From assembly GCA_022828595.1 (NCBI GenBank), contig JAKGHH010000001.1:144231017-144295016 (forward strand): 64,000 bases of DNA, given 5' to 3'. The stretch is from Nelumbo lutea. Its lineage: Eukaryota > Streptophyta > Magnoliopsida > Proteales > Nelumbonaceae. Numbering within the stretch: the first letter of the stretch is position 1; each line of letters begins with the position of its first letter. The notes beneath the pieces were generated by a model. That model was not told the DNA's origin and did not search any database. It saw only the letters and a list, made by a program, of their open reading frames with translations. The position numbers were made by a program, and so were the translations under genes. Below, piece by piece: positions 24,122 to 33,846 of this stretch.

Positions 24122-24169
24122 TAAAGCAGAGAGGAATTTTAAGTTATCGAATTTGATTAAGGCTCCATT

Positions 24170-24262
24170 TGAAAGGAGTACAAATATAAATATGTAGATT
24201 GCAAAACCATGTATTTTGTACTATTTTGCATATATTTATACTGTACATATTTGTACACCATT
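24170..24262. repeat. Solo end of the GGAGTACAAAT repeat family
   Basis: GGCTCCATTTGAAAGGAGTACAAATATAAATATGTAG-like sequence here resembles the inverted ends at 25163 and 26050. It ends with TATACTGTACATATTTGTAC, an approximate inverse of its start, so it may be a short derivative. Confidence 0.45.
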
Positions 24263-25045
24263 AGTAAACATAAACCTCACTCTATCACTATATATCCCAT
24301 GTTGCATCATGTCGAATTAGATCCTTAACCACTAATAAGGACTTATACGATCTCTATTAGGAGGAAAGGAAATAGGATTAGACACAACCCTTAAGTAAGT
24401 CCACAAATTTCAAATTACTAGCCCCCTAGGAAATTTAAATCTGCTAAAATACAGAACTAACACACTAAAATCAGCTATTTCTAAATTCATCGTGATGAAA
24501 AAAACATTTATATGGTAAAAATATTGTTTATAGCATATTTTCAATAACAATAACAGCAGTTGGTTAATGATAGTAAAAGATGAATTAGGGTACTTTTTTG
24601 AGAGTTGGGATCTCCTACCAACAAAACACATTCCAACACCCATCAACTTGATCTGACACCACACACTTCACTATGAAATTAGGGCCCACCATAAAAGTGG
24701 AACCCACCATGCATGAGATGTGTTCTATCAAATAATGTTGGTAGCATAAACTCTTTTTTGGCTCCATGGGTTACACAACAAGGGGCGGGTAGCCCATCCC
24801 CAAACCCATAACCCCACCCTCAACCCTGTTAGCAAGAGACTTTACCAACTAGCCACATGGCAGATTGCAAATTAAGGCACCTATGAATCTTGTATCTTGT
24901 AGGGGTGCAAATGAATCAGATGATATCCATATATATTTCAGATTTTTGGATCGAATTCGAATCACCCCCTATATATACACAACACATGGAAATGAAGAAA
25001 ACATATTTCAAAACAAGACATCTTACCGCTCACTACTAATTAACG
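24263..25045. other. Gene-free intergenic DNA
   Basis: No coding, RNA or repeat structure that I can support. AT-rich with short spurious frames. Confidence 0.4.
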
Positions 25046-26542
25046 GGGGGTGTTCTATAGTGTGGTTGAGAAATTGGGTGGTGGGTTTTCAATCACACCA
25101 CAGGTGCGGTGTGGTTGAGAACACACTACACCACAATGGAATAAGCATTTTGTACTATAAGCTCATTTTGGAAGGAGTACAAATGTAAATACGTAGAGTG
25201 CAAAACTTTAAGCCCTATTTGGATAGACTTTTCAAAAGTATGTACAAAAGTACGAAAAACACCACTTCGTGTTTGGATGGCATACTTCATACTTTGGCTT
25301 TCATACTTTTTAAAAGCATGAAACCCCCCAAAAGCATGAAGTCAACTTTTATTACTTTGTGCTTTTGGGGAAGCTTTGCTACCATTTCGTGTGAAGGTTC
25401 CACCTTTCAAGTAAAACCCCTCGATCAAGACTCCCCCATTCTCTTGTTGTCTTCAAGCCCTAACCTCTTTGCCACCACGGGTTCTTGCTCCGCCATCACC
25501 CATCTCCAATCACCATTGCCACCAGAGATCGTCGCCGGATGTACAGTTCTCACCGGAATCACAAATATAGATTATGGTTCCATATTTTCCTCATTTCTTT
25601 TAATGTTTTTCTCCATTTCATGCAATATCTTCAAGTCTAATTGTATGTTTATTGCATGTTTATCTTCACTAGAATCACTGGTGTTGATTTCTTCGTTTCC
25701 TAAACTATTCTTGAAGCTTAATGGGATGTTTTTATAGCTTGTTTTTTATAATGTTATATATAGCATTATACCTGTACAAAACCACTTCTTTCCTAAACCA
25801 AGTGCCAATTCTAAGTGGTTGCCACGTGTACATGATGTGTATGCGTGCATGTGTGTGTATCTTTAGTGTATACAGGTGGCCAATCATGGGTAATGTGGCC
25901 TTTGTCACATATAAGATCAGATGAATCACATAATTGATATAGTATTTTTGCCAAACAGAAAATGGTACTTCTGTTTTGGAAAGCATGCTTTTCAAAATTT
26001 TTTTTATCTGTACAATACGTATTTGTATTTGTACTCTTTCCAAATTGAGCCATAGTAAAAAATGGATAGCTTGAACCACACCAAACCACATAAACATTTT
26101 GCAGGATGTAGTGTGGTTTAAGCCACACCTTGTGTTTTGATTCCATACATCTCAAATACATGATGTGAGATAATATACGTTGTTGATAAAGGGTTTTTTT
26201 TTTTTGCTTTTTTAAGAAAAATAAAAATTAATAATACAAATTAATTTAACATGTGGTCAATTTTTAACCATGTCTAATACGAATTAATAAAAAAAAACTG
26301 GCTGAATTGAAAAATTAATAATGATTAAAAAATTAAAAGTAATATAAAAACATACATAAGAAAACCAATATTAATGACAAATAATTATTAAAAAGTTATA
26401 CCAAAATAATAATATTAGTAAAAAACATAAAAATAAATAAAAGTTCTACTTTTAATATCCAATGTAATAACAATTGTAATGTTAAGATAAATATTATTAA
26501 TCACATATAGGATAAATCACTAAAAATATTGTGTAAAATAAT

Positions 26543-26589
<47 letters not shown>

Positions 26590-26826
26590 TATTTTTTTGC
26601 AAATTCCCAAATGTGAAGCACCATATCTCTCGATGGGATTATAGTCCCCTATGGCGTGGTTACGACCACAAGAAAATACTGTGGTCAATATTTAGGGTGT
26701 GGTATAGAGCACACCACGATATATTGGGTTTTGGGCCACACCACACCATAACCGAATGCTCCAATGAGGTGTAGCACGATTTGAAACCCAATATATCATG
26801 GTTTCACCACACTACTAAACACCACT
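25046..26826. mobile_element. Nested inverted-repeat elements (outer GTGTGGTTG ends, inner GGAGTACAAAT ends)
   Basis: The outer left end near 25046 (GGGGGGTGTTCTATAGTGTGG) approximates the inverse of the right end near 26826 (CACCACACTACTAAACACC). Inside, 25163-25205 and 26010-26050 are inverted copies of GGCTCAATTTGGAAAGAGTAC-like sequence. Within those, 25213-25260 and 25950-26000 again pair (CTTTTCAAAAGTATG / AAGCATGCTTTTCAAAA). The 179-codon frame at 25198-25737 lies inside the innermost element, has no recognisable domain and starts in an inverted repeat. I do not call it a gene. 26537-26589 is a (TAA)n run. Confidence 0.5.
26537..26589. repeat. (TAA)n microsatellite
   Basis: About 53 bp of near-perfect TAA repeats. 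The poly-Asn read from it is not evidence of a protein. Confidence 0.9.
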
Positions 26827-28559
26827 TAATATGACTAGGAATATTATTTTAAGAAGTTAGGGAATAAAGATGAGTCATGACTTGATAGAGTGCCATATCA
26901 ATATAGGTGTTGGCCTATCAAAGCTTCATGTAAATTGTAGAACGTTTTTCTTCTTTAATTTTGTTTCATTTTTCTTTTACATTTTCTTTTCCTCTTTCTA
27001 GTGTTTTACAATGGAAATGAGCTCCATCTATAGAAAGTATAAATTGCTAGAAGAATTGGAGATAAAAATTTAACAATGGATATAACATTAAACATAATAG
27101 AATGTCAAACAAGATTCATGTAATCCACCCCATTTAATTGGGATAAGGCTTAGATGATGATAAAGAGAGGGAGGAGGAGGAGAGGGATGAGATAGAGTAA
27201 GTTGGAAGTCTATTATCATGCCCTCACAAGGTTTGTGGTTTCAAAACAACTTGTGAGCTCTTGGAACGTGATGACTTTTTATTTAACTTGCTGCCTAATT
27301 CCTATAGACATGGAGTAAAAGACTAATTGCTCATTTGCTCTTAATATTCTTTTAATGAAAAAGACAAAAAAGAAACTCATGCAGAGGAAGTCAGGAAGGT
27401 ATCAAACAGCCAAAGCTTTCCCCTTTTGAAGGAATGGTTTTTATGCTTTCTGATAGGTTATTATATTATGTATATTTTGTTAAAAAATGGGTTCTTCATT
27501 ACATACAGTAAAATAATCACCTTAAAGAAAAACCTCAACTTATATTTCAGGGGGACTAAGTGAGTAACATTATAAGCTGGCAGCTTACCAAATACACAGA
27601 ATGTGTAGTTCATAGAGTAGGTGCACTTACTTTACAGTAGTATGTGCCTTAAAAAATGATGAACATGACCAGTGAACAACTTGAGGGGATTAGGTCGGGC
27701 CTTGAATCCAGTCTCAAGTTTAACCCGATAAACTTGAAATTTCCCAGCCCAAGCCGACTTAATTAAACCCAAGTATCCAATAGCTCTCAAGTTGGTCTTA
27801 GGAATGTCAGATTCAAATTAGAGTATATTCAAATGCAATCCAATAATACATATCCTATATCTGATCTGATCTAAAGATCATATCAAATCTCATAAACAGC
27901 GGTTCAAATCCAACTCCATTATGGATGTTGGATGTCAAAATCTGATTCATTCTGATTTAATTTCTGAACATTTTAATAAATTATTAAAAGAAAAAATAAC
28001 AGTTTATATAATGAAAAATAAATAATACAAATATTTTTTCAACCATTTTCATCATATACAGTCTTTTAATAAAAATAAGTATAAAAATGTAAAATAACAT
28101 ATTTATAAATAAATAAACAACTTGTATATACTGGACAAGATCAAATTCTTTCAAATTAGATAAAAAGTGTTTCAAATTCGATTCAATTTTCAACCGGATA
28201 TTATTATTCAGTCTGATCAGATACAAAAATATGACAGGGGTTATTCAAATCTAACAAAAAGAGGATCGGATGGGATTATGATCCAGTCCATTTATACCCT
28301 TAATTGGTCTCAGGCTTGAGCCATAGATGGATAGATAAAGGTTATGAAAGGGAGGGCCACTCTGAGCTCCCTTTTTAATAGATGTATTGACCTCTGACCA
28401 ATAACTTGGGGCAAACTTTGAATATCAATAGACCGTGTCAAATGAAAACACAGTCCCATCTATTGTTTAGACTGAAGTAGTGACAGCCAGCCTCTTCCTT
28501 CACAAGCCATCAAGTCAATTGAATACACTTGGTTGAATATAGAATGGAAAAAATAAAGA
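26827..28559. other. Gene-free DNA with an RTE-LINE-like tail
   Basis: No gene. 27110-27163 carries CCCATTTAATTGGGATAAGGCTTAGATGATGAT. The core TTGGGATAAGGCTT followed by a trinucleotide run is the typical 3' end of plant RTE-type LINEs. 27660-28310 is AT-rich with GATC/ATCCGAT-like words and no clear ends. Confidence 0.5.
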
Positions 28560-28734
28560 AGAAAAGGGGTTTTTTTAGAATGGAGGGAAGTTGGTCAATG
28601 GGATTATGAATTTGAAATTTATATTCTTGTTTCATATTTATATGGGGATAAGAGAAAGTTTGTTTTCCTAAGTGACTGGGTATCAATTACTTAGGTGGGT
28701 AAATAACTTTTCCACCCAAGAATATTGCCAATAA
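28560..28734. mobile_element. Tourist-like MITE, truncated copy D
   Basis: Shares GGGAAGTTGGTCAATGGGAT, ATTTATATGGGGAT and GGTGGGTAAATAACTTTTCC with copies A-C. The right half is missing: similarity stops about 7 bp before the long inverted-repeat element at 28741, consistent with truncation at that junction. Confidence 0.7.
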
Positions 28735-28740
28735 TTTTTT

Positions 28741-30745
28741 AGGTAAATCTCTTAAACTATCCCTACTGTTTACGAATTTGACACACGATACCCTTATTAT
28801 TTAGATATTGTCTTACAGTTCCCTTAAGTTTTTTTGACAATTATCATTATCATTAAATCGGGACGAAAAAATTAATTTCACGTTTTTACCCTTTCATTAA
28901 CTCTCACTCACATCAAACCAATTTTGCAAATTATTTTCTTACCCTTCCTTCCTTAATGCGGATCATTAAAGGATTATTCTCGCCCGAAAGTTGTTTATCA
29001 TCGTTCAGCCGAGAAGATCCAAAGTGATCTCCTACACTTTCTTCTCTAACCCACCACGAAAGTACTGAAGACACACATAGACAGTACACAAAAGCTCTCC
29101 GCAGTCTGGGTCCTAATTTATATATCCATGGTTGTAAGTTGTTGCTTGGGAAGAAAGATATAGGAGGTGTTGCATGTTGAAGCAGCAAGGGAAAAGGCTT
29201 AGGGTGCTCAGAGGGAGAGAGAACGAAGGGGACGAAGGGGACGAAGGGGAGAGAGAGAGAACGAAGGGGAGGAAGAGAGAAAGAGGGAGGGACCCCTTTG
29301 CTGATGGCTGTAGTCACCTACGACGGCTGTGCTAAGAGAAAGGGAGGGAGGGAGCCCTTCGCTGATGGCTGTCGTCCCCTGCGACGGCTGTGCTTAGAGA
29401 AAGGGAGGGAGGGAGCGCTAGTGGTTGTCATCGCCTGTGACCGCTATGCTGAGAGGAAGAGAGAATGATGACTGTGCCTGCGATGAGCCATTCGTTCTCT
29501 CTCCCTCTCAGCGAAGCCGTCACAGGCGACGACAACCACCGGTGAAACGCTCCCTCCCTCCCTTTTTCTCTTCCTCCCCAACATCCTCTTCTTTCTCTCG
29601 CCCCTGTTTCATCACCACCACTACTGCAAGCGGCGGTGATAAAACAGGAGCAAGAGAGAGACTGGGGGAGAGAGAGAATGAAGGGGAGGAAGAGAGAAAG
29701 AGAGGGAGGGAGCCCTTCGCCGGTGGCTACCATCGCCTACGACGGCTGTGCCGAGAGGGAGAAAGAACAATAGTTGTGCCTGTGATGAGCCATTTCGTTC
29801 TCTCTCCCTCTTGGCGAAGCCATCGCAGGCGACGACACTCCCTCCCTTTCTCTCTTCCTCCCCTTTGTTCTCTTGCCCCTAGTTCATCACCACCGCGCTG
29901 CAACTTGCAGTGGCGGCGATGATAAAACAGGGGCGAGAGAGAGAATGGAGGAGAGAGAGACCACCCAAGAGGCCCCATGACCACACGAACGATAAAATAT
30001 AAGTGCAAACCATGACCACTACCAGGATGGCACAACCGTTGCTGAGATCGTTAGAGTGATCCTTAATAGCACCGCTATCACCACCTGAGAGAAGAACATC
30101 TGGACTCCAGCTTCAAAAGATGGCCTTCTATAGAAAATGAGAGATTGTTCTGCACAAACCTCCGGTGCCTTCTCTGCCATCGATCGAGACTTCACCGCCG
30201 TAGTTGCCTCTTCGGTCACGAAGGTATAGGATGGGGAAGAGCAGGAGGTTACAACAGACCAGCAACCTCGAATTGGAGGCCATAGATTTTTCTGCTTGCC
30301 TTTTCTATTCTTCGTCTACAGTCGTCTACGACTATGGCCTACGGGGACTGATGAAGTAAAAATGAAGGGAGTGACCTCTCCTACAACGGTGAGATTCACA
30401 CTATATCAGAGAGGGTGAAGGGGTGGTGGAGAGGGTGGGGAAGAGGTGGGACGGTAGTTCCAGTGCTGCTGGTGACACGTAACAGTTCAATTAGTCCAGT
30501 GCTGACAGAGCCAGCGAGCCCAAACTAAAATTAAAAGTGTATTTTTTACGGTAAAAGGGTTTAAAAATTATGGATAAAATTATCAATCATGTGCTCATAT
30601 GTAAATGGGATCCGACATTGAGGAATGATAGGGGAGTATTTGGATAATTGTCAAAAAATTTAAGGGTATTTAAGATGATATTTAAACAATAAGAGTACTA
30701 CATGTCAAATTTGTGAACGGTAGGAATGGTTGAAGAGATTTACCC
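28741..30745. mobile_element. Mutator-like element with about 105-bp terminal inverted repeats
   Basis: Left arm 28741-28845 and right arm 30641-30745 are inverted copies with mismatches. Both contain GGTAAATCTCTT, a C-rich CTACTGTT/CTACCGTT block, AATTTGACA, ACCCTTA/ACTCTTA and TTTTTTGACAATTATC. The termini resemble those of the element at 17703-19565, so the two look related. No clean 9-bp target duplication is seen, as the flanks are T runs. The interior is GC-richer and holds about 60-bp tandem units and a hairpin. No transposase domain is present. Confidence 0.75.
29221..29455. repeat. Minisatellites inside the element (GACGAAGGGG and about 60-bp units)
   Basis: 29221-29270 repeats GACGAAGGGG. 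29283-29455 holds three units of about 60 bp with the pattern AGGGAGGGAGCCCTTCGCTG, then GATGGCTGT, then GCGACGGCTGTGC. A fourth diverged unit lies at 29700-29760. Around 29420-29545 inverted copies of GGTTGTC-TCGCCTGTGACCG form a hairpin. Frames across it (29425-29922 and others) reflect the repeats and are not credible genes. Confidence 0.65.
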
Positions 30746-31142
30746 TTTTTTTTGCCAAAAGCAATTTTTCATTGAAAATGCTCGGATTACAAGAAATAAG
30801 TAGAAAGTTTAAGGAATTCAAGACTCAAAACCAATTAGACACCACCATACATCAAGAAAGAAACAACAACCTAGATAAGCTGAGCACTAAGAGCATCAAC
30901 AAGTAAGGTCTTTGCAATCGGCATTAATGAGGAAATCAACAATAAAATGAAGGTCATAATCCTTCAACATAAACCACAAATCCCTTGAAGATTCCTATAA
31001 CAATGAAGAGATAATACAAATACTTGAACACCTACCAACAAACACAAAAGAGGAAACACACACAAAAAAGACTTGTCAAAACGAGATCATCAATTGAATG
31101 GACTTGAACCCTCACTCCCGTCTACTGTAGAGGAACAACTAA

Positions 31143-31483
31143 GGGGGCGTTCTTTTTTTTGGATTTGGAGAGGGGGGAAAGTTGGTCAATGGGATTTTGG
31201 TTCCCATTGACCAAGAATCTCAAGTTCTTTATTCAGCTTTATGTAGAGACTAGTGAAAGTTTATTTTCCTAGGTATCACTTACCCAGGAAAGTGATACCC
31301 ATCTCGGTAAATAACTTTCTCACATAGGGGGAAGTTGCCAACACTTGAATGGGACAAAAATACCCCTTTTAATGATGAATTTTTATGGCTAAAATGATCA
31401 TTGCCTTATTTACCTGAGAAATAAAAGAACATGGATAAATGCACTTACCTGAATAAATAATTTACCGAAAAGTGAATGGAACC
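31143..31483. mobile_element. Tourist-like MITE, copy C
   Basis: The 341-bp copy begins GGGGGCGTTC and ends GAATGGAACC, with TAA target duplications at 31140-31142 and 31484-31486. It lies in the same orientation as copy A. An internal palindromic piece GGTATCACTTACC...GTGATACC (31261-31292) is extra relative to copy A. Confidence 0.85.
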
Positions 31484-31486
31484 TAA

Positions 31487-32483
31487 GAGTAAGGAGTGGC
31501 CCATCTTCCATTTATAAGAAAGGCTTGAAGAGATGACAACAAGGAGTCGGCCCATCTTTTCAAAATTTGGCGTGAATAAAGGATAATGTATCAGAGGGCC
31601 CAACATCCTACTCCTTAACTTTAAGTTTTTGTTGCTAAGTTAACCTAACTAGTGGGCCGAAAGAAGCTCCAAAAGTGAGAATTTATCCAAAGATTCAAGA
31701 GATGGATATCTTTTTGTTGAGAAAAATCCGCCTTCTCTGTTGCACACCAATGACAACCACCTTGTCTTTTTCGTTAATAAGTAAAGATTATGAAAAACTT
31801 TTCCATTGTTTCAAAATAAGGACGATTAGCGTCAATTCATGAGGATAAAATGGTTATTGTCTTATTTATTTTGGAAATAAATGATAAATGCACTTATGGA
31901 ATAAGGGTGTTTTTTCAATAAACGTTACTACATAGGCGCCACTTCAGCATTTAGCCCATCATGTTATTCATCTACATAGAGAATTGCAAAAGCTGGTATT
32001 GATTTATGTGCATGTCTATCAATAGGAGAATCTTCATTTTAATGATTTTCTCAGATGATTAGACGTTTATTCACTAATATATGATGTCTAACGCTTCTAA
32101 TTGTCAATAAATAATTTTATTATTATTTTTCTCGTTTTTACAAACGTTTAATGAATAAACGAAAATTATACCAAACACATACCAAATAAACATGCATTAC
32201 AAAATGACAATTATTTAAATAGCCTTGTTAACACGATTGGGGTGCGCATTTAAATCTGAAACTTACCACGGTGGACCCATTGGGAGGTGTACATCAGCTA
32301 TCGTGCTACCAATTCGATTCCATGCATACTAGCTTCTACTGTGTAGTGGAATTTACTTTGGACCATGACCATCGACTATACTCAAGTTGCGTTTCCGCAT
32401 TAAAGAAGGTTTCGTTTGATCGTTTCATTTATAATTTATCTCCTCCTGAATCGTTACATATCCAAAAATAAAAGAGAAACTTA
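31487..32483. other. Gene-free AT-rich intergenic DNA
   Basis: Nothing supportable beyond low-complexity AT sequence. Short frames have no domain. Confidence 0.45.
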
Positions 32484-32707
32484 GGCTGTGTTTGTTTGCT
32501 GTATAATTTTATTTATATTTATATTAGTATAAATGTATGAGAGTGCAAATGCAAAAATATGTAAATCCTGTTTAATTTTGTTTTGAATTTTATTTTATTA
32601 TACTTTATGTTTTAATTTACTTCATTTATACTGTAAATAAATTAAAATTTAAAACAAAAATAAGTCAAAACAGTATAAACTTATTTGCATTACAACCAAA
32701 CACAGCC
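32484..32707. mobile_element. MITE with GGCTGTGTTTG inverted ends
   Basis: GGCTGTGTTTGTTTGC at 32484 is matched in inverted form by GCATTACAACCAAACACAGCC ending at 32707. TA flanks both ends. It is 224 bp, AT-rich and non-coding, about 1 kb upstream of the predicted start of transcription of the GRAS gene. Confidence 0.75.
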
Positions 32708-32763
32708 TATCAAAACATATTCTTTCTTTCTGTTTTTGATTTGATAAGACAAAACATATGCTT

Positions 32764-32890
32764 CAAGTGGGGGATGGGTGGGGGATCCTTCAGCTAATGA
32801 GCTGATCATGTGGGGGATGGGTGGGGGATCCTTCAGCTAATGAGCTGATCAAGTGGGGGATGGGTGGGGGATCCTTCAGCTAATGAGCTT
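32764..32890. repeat. G-rich 43-bp minisatellite, three copies
   Basis: Three nearly perfect tandem units start at 32764, 32807 and 32850. Each carries GTGGGGGATGGGTGGGGGAT, followed by CCTTCAGCTAATGAGCT. The first two units differ at one base (CAAG/CATG). The last is cut short. Each unit supplies three closely spaced G-runs. Confidence 0.95.
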
Positions 32891-33226
32891 CAAGTGGTGT
32901 CTCGATTATTTGGGGCGTTCCTACTTGTTGAAATTTGACCGCTGGTCAGTGTTCAGACTTAGGATCACTATAGAGCCACTAAGCAATTATCAAGCTCTCA
33001 GCCGTTGGATGGGAATTACCAGGAAGTTCTTTGAAAAATCCAGCACAATCCAGCTGGACAGGGCAGCCCACGGTTTAGAGCGAGAGGTTGGTTCCCGTAG
33101 CTGGTATAATCGTAATGGCACCCTTGTGCGTTGGAATCATTTTCCGGTTTCCAGAATCCTGGTGGTGGGTCATTTATTTTCCGTCTCGAGCCTCGATGTT
33201 CAGAACCAAACTTTCCTCATCGCGTG

Positions 33227-33558
33227 CCACGTCAGGTCAAACCATCACACTTTTACCAAAACAACGTTACACGTGTCCCAAGTATTCCTTTATGAGTCAT
33301 AGTCCATGCGCATTCTCACGTGTTTCCATCCTTTTTGCCAAAAACCAAAGTCCGCCGTTTTCAACCCAGCAAAGCGTCACGTATATGTCACGTGGTCGTC
33401 AGCCGGCCCAAAGTAAGCCTACGACACAACGCGCTAGGTGCACCTTAGAGATGGTAGAACTCCAGGGTGCTACAATGCGCAGGAAATTGAATGCTCTAGT
33501 ATGAGGTCGATCGTAAGGTGTGGTCGGTGACACGCCGTCATTCTCTTCAATGACGTGG
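33227..33558 (+). promoter_or_regulatory. G-box/ABRE-like cluster upstream of the GRAS gene
   Basis: Three exact CACGTG palindromes lie at 33270-33275, 33317-33322 and 33389-33394. Related ACGT cores occur at 33227-33234 (CCACGTCA), 33378-33383 (CACGTA) and 33552-33558 (GACGTGG). G-boxes bind bHLH (PIF-type) and bZIP factors in plants. The spacing of about 150-490 bp from the TATA box fits a proximal promoter. The regulatory role is inferred. Confidence 0.6.
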
Positions 33559-33711
33559 TTTCGTCAAAGACGCGGACAAACGACCTTTTTCTAAGAAGAA
33601 GAGAAGAGACCAACCATGACAGCCGTTACCGTTAATCACCATTGCCGTACGAAGCTTCCGTTTCACTGTCTCTTTCCCTTCCATCTCTCTTTCTTACTCG
33701 GTCTCTGTATT

Positions 33712-33718
33712 TATAAAA
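33712..33718 (+). promoter_or_regulatory. TATA box of the GRAS gene
   Basis: TATAAAA in the context GTATTTATAAAACTGC, followed about 30 bp downstream by a C/T-rich stretch (near 33745) suitable for transcription start, then a purine-rich leader and a splice donor at 33847. Confidence 0.65.
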
Positions 33719-33744
33719 CTGCAGCTTCTCAGGCGATTCTTTCC

Positions 33745-33846
33745 CAACTCTTTCGTCGGCTTCGGCCCCAACTTAAATTATAGAAGAAGAAGGAACAAGA
33801 AGCACTGAAGCAGGGGCTTTGGTTTTGGTTTCTTCAGAAGCTTGAG
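33745..33846 (+). other. Predicted 5' leader exon 1 of the GRAS gene (start approximate)
   Basis: The start is inferred from the TATA box. The end is set by the donor GAG/GTAACT at 33847. The matching acceptor TTATTGCAG/GT is at 36343/36344. The exon is non-coding. A leader intron placed just upstream of a single-exon coding region is common in PAT1-type GRAS genes. Confidence 0.5.

Noticed and set aside
25198..25737. 179-codon plus-strand open frame
   Set aside because: It lies wholly inside nested inverted-repeat elements, begins in a terminal repeat, has low-complexity hydrophobic/Ser content and no recognisable domain.
29425..29922. 165-codon Arg/Ser-rich frame and its minus-strand shadows
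   Set aside because: Explained by about 60-bp repeats and purine-rich minisatellites inside a Mutator-like element. No domain.
32853..33302. 149-codon open frame upstream of the GRAS gene
   Set aside because: It starts inside a tandem minisatellite and runs through the promoter with its G-boxes. No domain and no Kozak or splice support.
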